From: JAFAGX01 sp035622175
GTDB taxonomy: Bacteria; Acidobacteriota; Terriglobia; Terriglobales; Acidobacteriaceae
NCBI GenBank assembly: GCA_035622175.1
Contig: DASPVV010000191.1
Coordinates: 11,521 to 75,520 of the forward strand
DNA length: 64,000 nt
Direction: 5' to 3'
The notes beneath the pieces are model-generated. The model was given only the letters and a program-made list of their open reading frames with translations. It was not told where the DNA came from and searched no databases. Every line of letters starts with the position of its first letter. The first letter of the stretch is position 1. A program made the translations under genes and the position numbers. Positions 8,966 to 17,110 of the stretch are shown piece after piece.

Positions 8966-10303
8966 TTAACTCGGCGCGCTCACTGGCGGGACCTTCCTCA
9001 CCAAGAGGTAAGCGATCGGGCCGAGAAGAATTGCGATCGGTCCCCAGCGCAGAGCAAATCGATCGCTGCCCAGCAGAGCAAACGCACTCATGACGAGGGG
9101 AGCTGCAACCACGTAGAGCAAGCCGGCGCGGCCCCAGGGAATGCGAAAAGGCCGAGCCAGGTCACCACAGGTGCGCCGCAGGCGCCAGGCGGAAAGCACG
9201 GTCAGAACGGTCGTGGCGATGCGCAGCCACATGTAGACCGTGATGAGCTCTACCAGAGTGTGGAATGCCAACAATCCATAGACTGCGCATGAGGCCAGAA
9301 TCGCAATCCAAGGCGTCCCATAGCGCGGATGCCTGGCGGTGAGCACGGAGGGAAGGTAGCCGTCCTCGGCCATGGCGAAGGGCATGCGGGTACTGGTCAG
9401 AACGGTGGCATTCAGAATGGTAACATTGGTCGCCGTGGCGGCTAGCGTCATCCAGACGCCGAGCCATCCCCCGCCGATCAATTGTGCCGCCTGGGAAAAG
9501 TAGCCGGTATGCCACTGCCGCCAATTTCCGAGAGCCGCCAGCGACAGCATGGTAGGGAAAAAATAGGTGGCAATCGAGAGCGGCACCACCAGAGCTAAGG
9601 TGAGCGGGTAACTTCGCTGCGGGTTCTCGACCTCTTCGGCCACGGTCGAGAGTTGCTCATATCCGGAGTAGAGCCATAGGCCGAGAGCCAGCCCGACGCC
9701 AAAAACCTGGAACAGCGGGACGTGGGGTGGAATGAAGGGCAAGAACGGATTGTGCTGCCACTTGGGCACGGCGATGGCACACAAGGCCACGACCGGCAGT
9801 AGAATCAACACCTCGAGCACCGTGGCCACAGCTCCGACCATCCGGATGCCGCGCACATTAACATAGGCAATGAGCGCGACCAAACCGAGGGAAGTCCAAT
9901 AGTGCTTCCAGCCGGTGATGTGCGGGAAATAGAAGGTCAGATAATCGCTGAACAGCACGGCGTATGCTCCCCCCAGCACGAAGGATGCACTCCAGTTCCA
10001 CCAGCCGGCCAGAAAGCCCCAAAAGTTTCCGTAGCCGGCGCGCACCCAGCGGTAGAAGCCTCCTTCCACGGGGACGGCGGCCGTCAGCTCGGCCGCCACC
10101 AGGGAAACGGGGATGCACCAGAAAAATGGCAGGATCAAATGGTAAAGCAGGGTCAAGCCGGGACCGCTGGTTGTGACCTGGTCCTCCAAGCCGAATGGGC
10201 CTGCGGTGGTGTAGGAATACATGACAAATACGAAAGCGACGAGCCCGGCTTTGCGGACGCGGATCGCGGGCTTCGGCGCCACCGCGTTGGTGGTGGTGAC
10301 CAT
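8966..10303 (-). CDS. APC-family amino acid permease
   Basis: A 445-residue, roughly 12-helix permease from ATG 10303 (MVTTTN...); an upstream TTG at 10348 would add a poorly conserved tail. The first helix region (VRKAGLVAFVFVMYSYTTAGPFGLEDQV) and ELTAAVPVEGGFYRWVRAGYGNFWGFLAGWWNW are characteristic of amino acid/polyamine/organocation carriers. It is transcribed toward the FAD oxidase and divergently from malate synthase, which suggests uptake of an amine or amino acid that feeds those enzymes. Confidence 0.8.
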   Translation of the reverse strand: MVTTTNAVAPKPAIRVRKAGLVAFVFVMYSYTTAGPFGLEDQVTTSGPGLTLLYHLILPFFWCIPVSLVAAELTAAVPVEGGFYRWVRAGYGNFWGFLAGWWNWSASFVLGGAYAVLFSDYLTFYFPHITGWKHYWTSLGLVALIAYVNVRGIRMVGAVATVLEVLILLPVVALCAIAVPKWQHNPFLPFIPPHVPLFQVFGVGLALGLWLYSGYEQLSTVAEEVENPQRSYPLTLALVVPLSIATYFFPTMLSLAALGNWRQWHTGYFSQAAQLIGGGWLGVWMTLAATATNVTILNATVLTSTRMPFAMAEDGYLPSVLTARHPRYGTPWIAILASCAVYGLLAFHTLVELITVYMWLRIATTVLTVLSAWRLRRTCGDLARPFRIPWGRAGLLYVVAAPLVMSAFALLGSDRFALRWGPIAILLGPIAYLLVRKVPPVSAPS

Positions 10304-10508
10304 GGGGGATCGGTTACCCTGGTTGCGTTCGCATCGGGAAGAGCGCAACGCCAGCCGACATTATCACAATTCTCCCGGCGGTGCCTGCGGAGGCTGACGA
10401 GTCCACCGGGCGGTGTCCCAGCATGTCCCGCAATGTCCTGTGACCGACTCGATCCTTCCGGCTTGCAATCTCCTCCAACCCGAGACACACTGAACCAGGA
10501 GCTTCCCC

Positions 10509-12080
10509 ATGGTCTTGCCGCTCGAACAGGCTGTCTCCCAACGCATGAACTATGCACCCGCCGATCTTAAGCCGGACCGGGACCTTCCCAAGGGCTTTTG
10601 GGAACTTTTGTTGCCCTTGCACAAACAGTTCACCCCTTGGCAGCAGAAACTGGTGGCGAAGCGTACCGAGGTATTGCAGGCCTCCCAGCGCGGGCGTCAT
10701 CCGACTTATCTGCCGTCGTCGGAGGCGACCACGACCGATTGGCGCATTGAGATGCCGGACTGGTGCGCCGACCAACGCAACCAGATGACCGGCCCGGCCG
10801 ATGATGCCGAGTTGAGCGTAAAGCTGCTGAACTCGGGATCGCCGGCGGTGATGCTGGATCTCGAAGACTCTACCGCGAATACCTGGCAGAACATCACGCG
10901 GGCGATCCAAAACGTGATCGCGGCCTACCGCTATGAGCTGAGCTACGAGGACCAGAAGCGCAAAAAACGGGTCAAGGTGGCGCGCTCGAAGACGGTGACC
11001 TGGGTCCGTCCTCGGGGGCTGCATCTGTCGCAGGGAGGAGTGATCAAGAACGAAATCGTCTCGGCTGCACTCTTTGACCTCGCCTTGCTGTGGTGTCAAA
11101 TCGATCCCGCCGGGCTGCCGCACAATTTCTCGGTATACATTCCGAAGAGCGAATCCGCGGAGGAAGCCCTGTGGTGGCGCGACCTGTTTCAAGCGTTAGC
11201 CAAAGCCAAGGGGTTGCCGCAAGACTACATCAAGTGCATGGCGCTGGTGGAATCCCATCCACTCGCCTACCAGATGGAGGAGTTTCTCTTTCACTTACGG
11301 GAACATTGTTTGGGATTGAATCTCGGCCGTTGGGATTACATGGCCTCGCTCATCGACTTCATGTTGGAGGATCCAGACTGGGTTTTGCCCGACCGCAACA
11401 CCATCCCCCACGATGTCAGCTTTTTTCAAAACTTCCGCACCCTCATGCCCGAGATCTGTCATAAACATGGGGTGCACGCCGTCGGTGGCATGACCGCGCT
11501 TTATCCCAGTCGCAGCGATTCTCGACTGAATGAACGCGCCCTCCAGGTGCTCAAAGAAGACAAGAAAAATGAGGCGGACTGCCTCATGGACGGGGCTTGG
11601 ACCGGGCATCCCGACCAGAATGAGATCGCGGTGTCCCAGTTCCCGTATCCCAACCAGATCGCCAGACGGCCCAGGCTAGACAGCACCCATCCGGATCTCC
11701 GGCCGGTGCCCAAGGGGGTAGGGAAGACCACCCTCGCTGGCACCCGGGCGGCGGTGCGGACGGTCCTTCGCTACCGCAATGGGGTGCTGAATGGCAAAGG
11801 TGCGAGTCTGCTCGATGGGTACATGGAAGACTTGGCAACCGATCGCATCTATCGCTTGATGATTGCGCAAAGGGTGCGGCATAAAACTCCGGTCGCGGAC
11901 GAGGGTGGACGCACGGTTGAGCACACTCGGAAGCTGGTGACTTGCGTCTTTGACGAGGAACTCGCCAAGATTCAAAAAGATCTGCCGGCTGAGATCGATC
12001 GGCGGGCGGCGTCCACCCTTCCCGAGGCTCGGCGCATCGCCGAAGAGATGATCGTCCAGGGGCGTCATTCTCCGGTCTAG
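10509..12080 (+). CDS. aceB: Malate synthase (A type)
   Basis: A 523-residue protein, the usual length for malate synthase A. It carries the family signature REHCLGLNLGRWDYMAS near residues 267-283 and a TIM-barrel core with the catalytic region VMLDLEDSTANTW (near 117) and WVRPRGLHL (near 160). It condenses glyoxylate with acetyl-CoA to malate. The ATG has AGGAG seven bases upstream. It shares only moderate similarity with the enterobacterial enzyme as I remember it. No isocitrate lyase is present; the next gene handles glyoxylate by transamination, so both probably serve glyoxylate removal. Confidence 0.85.
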   Translation: MVLPLEQAVSQRMNYAPADLKPDRDLPKGFWELLLPLHKQFTPWQQKLVAKRTEVLQASQRGRHPTYLPSSEATTTDWRIEMPDWCADQRNQMTGPADDAELSVKLLNSGSPAVMLDLEDSTANTWQNITRAIQNVIAAYRYELSYEDQKRKKRVKVARSKTVTWVRPRGLHLSQGGVIKNEIVSAALFDLALLWCQIDPAGLPHNFSVYIPKSESAEEALWWRDLFQALAKAKGLPQDYIKCMALVESHPLAYQMEEFLFHLREHCLGLNLGRWDYMASLIDFMLEDPDWVLPDRNTIPHDVSFFQNFRTLMPEICHKHGVHAVGGMTALYPSRSDSRLNERALQVLKEDKKNEADCLMDGAWTGHPDQNEIAVSQFPYPNQIARRPRLDSTHPDLRPVPKGVGKTTLAGTRAAVRTVLRYRNGVLNGKGASLLDGYMEDLATDRIYRLMIAQRVRHKTPVADEGGRTVEHTRKLVTCVFDEELAKIQKDLPAEIDRRAASTLPEARRIAEEMIVQGRHSPV

Positions 12081-12285
12081 GCCCTGGGGAAACGGCTTTC
12101 GACCAGGCCAGCCCGGGAGATTGCAACTTCCGAGGCACGTTCAGGGCTCCGTCTGGCGTCGCCTTACACAAGAGCACCTGTCAACCATGATGGGCGGGAC
12201 GTGATGGCAGGGAGGTTGCAGGAGCCGGCTGCAGTTTGGGACACTACGGGCTGAACCCAATCCACACAGAAAAGAGCGAAAGGTC

Positions 12286-13443
12286 ATGAGCACAACCCAA
12301 GCAGAAACAGCGATCAGCGCCCCTTCTTCGCTTCACCCCCCGAAGCGGCATTTATATGGCCCGGGACCGAGCATGGTGCACCCGCGCGTGTATGCGGCGC
12401 TTTCCCAGCCCGTCGTGGGCCACCTCGACCCGTATTTCTTTGCGGTCATGAGTGAAATCGAAGAGTCCCTTAAGGTGATCTACGGCACGAGCGAAGGGAT
12501 CGCCATGGTGATCTCAGGAACAGGAAGTGCTGGAATGGAGGCCTCGCTGGCAAACTTTCTCGAGTCTGGCCGAAAGTTTGCCGTGTTTGCCAACGGGTAC
12601 TTTTGTGATCGCATCAGCGAGATGGGGCGGCGTCAGGGAGCGCAGGTCGTGCGCTTCGAGAAGCCGTGGGGAGCCACCTTCGAGGACCAGGAAGCGGCGG
12701 AGTTCATCCGGCGGGAGAAGCCGAGTCTGGTGGCGTACGTTCATGCCGAAACGTCCACCGGAGCCCTGCAGCGGGGAGATCGAATCTGCGCTGCCGCTCA
12801 CCAAGAGGGAGCATTGGTGGTTGCCGATTGCGTGACCTCGCTCGGTGCGATGCCGGTGAACGCCGATCAGACGGGAATCGATATCGCCTATAGCTGTACC
12901 CAGAAGGGCTTGAGCTGCCCGCCAGGGCTCTCGCCGATGTTCCTGTCCCCGCGAGCCGTCGCTTGGCTGAACCAACGTACTTCGTCGCCGCACAGCTGGT
13001 ACCTGGATCTCAAGCTGATCAGGGACTACACCACCCGTTCCCACCGCTATCACCATACCGCTCCGATTTCGATGTTCTATGGCCTACACGAGGCGCTGGC
13101 GGTGATTCTCGAAGAGGGACCCGAGAGCCGCTGGAATCGGCATCTTCGCTGCCATCAAGCGTTCGTCGACGGCATCGAAGCCATGGGTCTCGCCCTGCAC
13201 GTGCCGGAAGGCCATCGTATACCGACGCTCAACACCGTGCTCGTTCCCTCCGGCATCGATGATGCCAAGGTGCGAGCGCGGTTGCTGGCGCAGGCGGGCA
13301 TCGAGATTTCCGGAGGATTCGGGCCGCTGGCCGGCAAGGTGTTTCGGGTGGGAGTCATGGGTTCTCTGGCGACCGAAGCGAATGTCGAATTTCTCCTGCG
13401 AGAGTTTCAGAAAGCGCTCGCGGCGGAGGGATACAGGTCATAA
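12286..13443 (+). CDS. Alanine/serine-glyoxylate aminotransferase family, class V
   Basis: A 385-residue PLP enzyme of fold type I. Near the N-terminus LYGPGPSMVHPRVYAALSQPVVGHLDP is the AGXT-family substrate loop. VISGTGSAGMEASLANF binds the cofactor phosphate, VADCVTSLGAMPV holds the ring-nitrogen Asp, and SCTQKGLSCPPGLS contains the Schiff-base Lys (about residue 206). Members move an amino group from alanine or serine to glyoxylate, making glycine. A GAAAGG ribosome site precedes the ATG. It lies 205 bases after malate synthase on the same strand. Confidence 0.85.
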   Translation: MSTTQAETAISAPSSLHPPKRHLYGPGPSMVHPRVYAALSQPVVGHLDPYFFAVMSEIEESLKVIYGTSEGIAMVISGTGSAGMEASLANFLESGRKFAVFANGYFCDRISEMGRRQGAQVVRFEKPWGATFEDQEAAEFIRREKPSLVAYVHAETSTGALQRGDRICAAAHQEGALVVADCVTSLGAMPVNADQTGIDIAYSCTQKGLSCPPGLSPMFLSPRAVAWLNQRTSSPHSWYLDLKLIRDYTTRSHRYHHTAPISMFYGLHEALAVILEEGPESRWNRHLRCHQAFVDGIEAMGLALHVPEGHRIPTLNTVLVPSGIDDAKVRARLLAQAGIEISGGFGPLAGKVFRVGVMGSLATEANVEFLLREFQKALAAEGYRS

Positions 13444-13586
13444 CCGCCTTGCGGGCCCCTTTCGGGCTAGTTCTCAGGTGATATTTGGCCACGGGCGGAG
13501 ATTTGCTATGGTTGCCTGTTGGATGCACGTTCTCACCTCTCCCGCATTCAAGCGACGGAAGCTGGGTTTAGGATGGACGAGATTCC

Positions 13587-14594
13587 GTGTCGGAACCAGA
13601 GACATTGCGCCCCAACTTCGAGGAGGTTCTGCGCACTCCCATTCGCGGGCTCGGCTTGCGGATTGAGGGATCGCCGCTCGAGCCTTTCGTCCAGCAGCTG
13701 TACCGCGAACTGGAAAGGAAAAACCTGCTCCGGTTTCGTCCCGCGGTCTACCTCACGGACGAATGGGGCTGCCCCTCGGGGGAGCCGATCATCGGCATTC
13801 CTTTTTATCTCGCCCGGCCTGAGCTGGCACAACTGGAGAAAGAAACCAACGATTTGGAGGACGCCCGCGAAATCATGATGTACTTGCGGCATGAGGCCGG
13901 GCACGCGTTCAACTACGCTTACAAGCTTTACCGCAGTCGAGAATGGAAACAGCTCTTCGGTTCCTTTCGCCGACCGTATCGCGATCACTATCGCCCCGTC
14001 CCATTTTCCCGCAACCATGTTCGCTATCTGGCCGGGTGGTATGCGCAGAAACATCCGGATGAAGATTTTGCCGAGACCTTTGCGGTCTGGCTGACACCGC
14101 GCTCGGCCTGGCGTCGGCGTTATCGAGGCTGGGGAGCTCTGGCCAAGCTGCGTTACATCGATCGCATGGCCCGGGTATTGGCCGACACCGATCCCTTGCG
14201 CCGGAGAGGACAGCCTGACGTCACCGTCGAGGAAATGGAAATGACGGTGGCCGAGTTCTATCATCGCAATGGTGAGGAAATCCGGAGTCGCGATCTGTTG
14301 CTGGATACAGATCTGCAGGATATTTTTGATGCCTCTCGCAGGCGTAAGACGGCGCAACCGGCGCAGGCTTTCCTGCATTCTCACCGCAAGGCGGTCGTCG
14401 ACAAGGTTACCTATTGGACAGGTGCTCCGCGTCCGCTGATCAAGGAGCTGGTCGAATCCATCGAGAAAAGGCTCGGGGACCTCAACTTGTTTGTGGATTT
14501 GGATCGGGAGTCGGAACACCTCGTGCATATCACGGTGTATGCCACGGCGTTGGCGATGAATTACGTGGCACGAGGAAAGTTCGTGCAGCCGTGA
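13587..14594 (+). CDS. Putative zinc metallopeptidase-like protein (HEAGH)
   Basis: A 335-residue protein from GTG 13587. It has an HExxH motif, LRHEAGHAFNYAY (about residues 101-113), and a downstream acidic motif HPDEDFAETFAVW (about 156-168) that would supply the third zinc ligand as in small gluzincin-like peptidases. No signal peptide is visible, so it is likely cytosolic. The C-terminal third (AFLHSHRKAVVDKVTYW... ) has no family I can name. It ends 28 bases before an ATP-grasp ligase gene on the same strand, and the pairing suggests that the two act on a common peptide or protein. Proteolytic activity is not shown. Confidence 0.65.
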   Translation: MSEPETLRPNFEEVLRTPIRGLGLRIEGSPLEPFVQQLYRELERKNLLRFRPAVYLTDEWGCPSGEPIIGIPFYLARPELAQLEKETNDLEDAREIMMYLRHEAGHAFNYAYKLYRSREWKQLFGSFRRPYRDHYRPVPFSRNHVRYLAGWYAQKHPDEDFAETFAVWLTPRSAWRRRYRGWGALAKLRYIDRMARVLADTDPLRRRGQPDVTVEEMEMTVAEFYHRNGEEIRSRDLLLDTDLQDIFDASRRRKTAQPAQAFLHSHRKAVVDKVTYWTGAPRPLIKELVESIEKRLGDLNLFVDLDRESEHLVHITVYATALAMNYVARGKFVQP

Positions 14595-14622
14595 TCGAAA
14601 GCGTCAAAGGCGGGAGGCCGAA

Positions 14623-15681
14623 ATGGTCAGCGCGAAGTTAAAAATCGCGGTGCTCTACGATGTTTGGGGCGAGGAAGCGCCAGCCTCCGAGGTAGAGCCA
14701 AAGACCGCGAGGAACAAAAAGAAACCACGCCACAAAGGCAGAAGAGAGAAGGAGGATCGGGAGGAGATCTTCGAAGCTCTCGAGAAACTCGGCCATGATC
14801 CTTTTTATCAGGTGCTCGATGGTAACTTGCAGTGTCTCACCTCATTGGCAAAATGCGGCGCGGACCTGGTGTTTAACCTCACCGAATCGTTTGCGGGAGA
14901 CGATACCAAGGAAATGAATGTGGCCGCCTATATGGATCTACTGGGCATACGGTACACCGGCGGCGGCCCCCATGCACATTTTTTAGCCCAGGATAAGGCC
15001 ACGGCCAAGAAGATGTTTGCCTTCCACGGAATCAGGACTCCGTTCTTTGCCACGGCGTATCGCGGCCGGATCGAGCACGCGCACGATGTGTCGTTTCCGC
15101 TGATCGTCAAGCCGGTGTGGGAGGACGGCTCGATCGGTATCGACGCCGCATCCGTGGTCAACAGTGTGAAGGAACTGATGGAACGGGTGGAGTATATCCA
15201 GAATGAATTTGACTCCCCGGCCCTGATCGAAGAATACATCGAAGGGCGTGAGATCTACGCCGCCATCCTTGGAAGTTACGAGCATGCCCAGGCCCTTCCG
15301 TTGGTCGAACTCGACTTGTCACGTTTGCCAGAGGGCACACCAAAAATCGCCAGTTACGATGTGAAATTTGAGAAGGAAACGCAGGCGCACAAGCTGACCA
15401 AATCACACTTGGTCGGCGATATCGAGGAGGAGATGGTCGCTAATCTGCAAAAGACCGGACTGGCCGCCTATCAAGCCGTCAAGTTGCGCGACTACGGGCG
15501 GGTCGACATGCGCCTCACGCCCAAGGGGGAAATCTACGTTATCGAAGCCAATCCCAACCCCTGGCTCTCGAGCAAACAGGAATTCGCCATGGCGGCGAAG
15601 GCCTCCGGGAGGTCGTATACCGACTTGATCGGCGAAATCGTCGACATGGCGATGGCGCGATACGCAGCTGAAGGCCTCTAG
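14623..15681 (+). CDS. ATP-grasp ligase, D-alanine-D-alanine ligase-like
   Basis: A 352-residue ATP-grasp enzyme. Family hallmarks are DLVFNLTESFAGDD and the LLGIRYTGGGP loop in the N-terminal half, the ATP-binding FPLIVKPVWEDGSIGI near residue 160, EEYIEGREIYAAILG, and the metal site VIEANPNPWLS near 315. Its sequence is shaped like Ddl, which joins carboxylates to amines using ATP, but it carries a lysine/arginine-rich insert near residues 27-45 and lies next to a metallopeptidase rather than mur genes. It may be a peptide ligase with another substrate. A ribosome site GGGAGG precedes the ATG. Confidence 0.75.
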   Translation: MVSAKLKIAVLYDVWGEEAPASEVEPKTARNKKKPRHKGRREKEDREEIFEALEKLGHDPFYQVLDGNLQCLTSLAKCGADLVFNLTESFAGDDTKEMNVAAYMDLLGIRYTGGGPHAHFLAQDKATAKKMFAFHGIRTPFFATAYRGRIEHAHDVSFPLIVKPVWEDGSIGIDAASVVNSVKELMERVEYIQNEFDSPALIEEYIEGREIYAAILGSYEHAQALPLVELDLSRLPEGTPKIASYDVKFEKETQAHKLTKSHLVGDIEEEMVANLQKTGLAAYQAVKLRDYGRVDMRLTPKGEIYVIEANPNPWLSSKQEFAMAAKASGRSYTDLIGEIVDMAMARYAAEGL

Positions 15682-15844
15682 CGCCTAGTCCACCGCCGTT
15701 CCTCTAAGGTGTCTCTACAGGGAAAACCGTATTGAAGGCATGCAGATTTGTGCATAACCTTGTGAGAAAGGTGCAAATCTTCTGTTCCCCTTGATCGAGG
15801 CTAGGCATGCGGAACAGGGCGGTGTGTGCGAGGAGGCTTCCCCC

Positions 15845-16033
15845 ATGAATCCACTCCCGGCAGACTTCGGATCCTTGTACCGAGCAGCATTTGCCGAGCG
15901 CGATCCGGACAAGAAACTGGTATTGCTTAGCCAGGTGCAAAAGGTAGTCAAGCCGTGGGAGTGCGACGAAATCACGGCGGCGGGAAAATCGAATCCTCAG
16001 GCTCAATTCTCTTCCCAGAAAGCGGCTGCGTAA
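15845..16033 (+). CDS. Small conserved-looking protein, 62 residues
   Basis: The frame starts at ATG 15845 with GAGGAGG about nine bases upstream. The product MNPLPADFGSLYRAAFAERD... contains LYRAAFAERDPDKKLVLLSQVQKVV, an amphipathic helical pattern resembling many small proteins of unknown function in Acidobacteriota (from memory). It has no signal or membrane segment. A strong hairpin follows 36 bases after its stop. Confidence 0.55.
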   Translation: MNPLPADFGSLYRAAFAERDPDKKLVLLSQVQKVVKPWECDEITAAGKSNPQAQFSSQKAAA

Positions 16034-16068
16034 GTTTTGGCCTCACAATAAACTTCATCTGCTGAGAG

Positions 16069-16109
16069 GTTGCCGGGAGCTCTAGCACCCTGGAGGCGCT
16101 CCCGGCAGC
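16069..16109. terminator. Strong intergenic hairpin (12-bp stem)
   Basis: GTTGCCGGGAGC (16069-16080) pairs with GCTCCCGGCAGC (16098-16109) around a 17-base loop, one G-T pair included. TTATAGG follows on the plus strand. It may terminate or stabilise the transcript of the 62-residue gene; the missing T-run argues against a classic intrinsic terminator. Confidence 0.5.
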
Positions 16110-16270
16110 TTATAGGGCCGCCGGTCCCCGCAATCCGGCTCACTCCAGTCCTTGGCCATCGTTTTCGGGTCAGGGTTGTCCTGGGTGACGATTGGATGGT
16201 CGCGCTCCCGTGCGCAGGCAGCTTCCGCTCAGCAGATGGAAATCGGTTCAAGCGGAGGCAAGAGGTTAGT

Positions 16271-16525
16271 CTAGGCAGCAGCCTTTCCTCTCGCCACAGT
16301 CTGCAGAATCGGCAGGGGCAACCTCAGAACACGGGCACGGTTCTCCCGTTTCGATACTGCTTCGACTGAAATCCCCTTGCCGTCAGGGTAAGGATTGGAA
16401 ATGACTTCGAATTCTTCGCCGTACATCCGGATTCGGCTGTACATGGCGTACCCTATGTTCTTGAGCCGGTCGCACAGTTCCTGCATTTCCGTTGAAGATA
16501 GGCTGGTCTTCGTCGGGTCATCCAT
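16271..16525 (-). CDS. Hypothetical protein, 84 residues
   Basis: The product starts MDDPTKTSLSSTEMQELCDRL and has a mixed alpha/beta pattern with a two-strand section (MYSRIRMYGEEFEVISNPYPDGKGISVEAVS). No signal peptide or metal motif. Amino acid composition is normal for a cytosolic protein, unlike the shadow frames around it. I do not recognise a family. Confidence 0.55.
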   Translation of the reverse strand: MDDPTKTSLSSTEMQELCDRLKNIGYAMYSRIRMYGEEFEVISNPYPDGKGISVEAVSKRENRARVLRLPLPILQTVARGKAAA

Positions 16526-16621
16526 ACGGTCTTATTCTATCCCAATCAGGGGAGCCAAGCTTGTGACCCCGATCACGCGTCTGTGAGTTTCCCTAAGCAA
16601 TGGGAACGGCAGGCGAAGGTT

Positions 16622-16640
16622 CACCCCAGGCCGGGGGGTG
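16622..16640. terminator. Hairpin downstream of the 81-residue frame
   Basis: CACCCC (16622-16627) and GGGGTG (16635-16640) form a six-pair stem around AGGCCGG, just beyond the stop of the minus-strand frame ending at 16647. It lacks a T-run. Confidence 0.3.
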
Positions 16641-16646
16641 CTTCGC

Positions 16647-16892
16647 TTACGCCGATTCCCTCAGCCAGAGACGGGGCGCCGCCGCTCCCAGCTTCTTCAG
16701 GAGTTCGGCCATGCGATGCTTCACATAGCCGTCTTCGGTAAAATGTGCCGCTGCGCTGTCACTACGCTCCCATTGGACCAAACGATCTTCAGGCTTGCGT
16801 TTGTCGAAATCCGGGTCGGAGAGTCGGCAGAAATAACATTCCCGGCCATTGCGCGTGTCTTGCCCTTTCAAGCTGCGATGATAGAAATCCAC
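16647..16892 (-). CDS. Possible small protein or C-terminal gene remnant, 81 residues
   Basis: From a GTG at 16892 the frame reads MDFYHRSLKGQDTRN..., with one CYFC pair and KHRMAELLKKLGAAAPRLW at the end. The composition looks like a true protein, and the open frame continues upstream (PSPTKPLPLAGDPF) without a normal start codon. It may therefore be the remnant of a longer gene, or may start elsewhere. No family recognised. Confidence 0.35.
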   Translation of the reverse strand: MDFYHRSLKGQDTRNGRECYFCRLSDPDFDKRKPEDRLVQWERSDSAAAHFTEDGYVKHRMAELLKKLGAAAPRLWLRESA

Positions 16893-17110
16893 GATGAATG
16901 GGTCCCCTGCCAGAGGTAATGGTTTGGTCGGTGATGGAACGGATTGAACCTTTATATCATAACCAGGTCGATAAAGATTCTTCGCTAGGAATCTAGAAGT
17001 GCATGGATCCAGGTTGCAGCCTTGCTCTGATGCGGACTTTCCTTGATTGTGGCCGTCGAACTCGGAGAGGGGCGCCCTAGGGTATGGTTGCCCTGGGGCA
17101 CATTTTCCGG

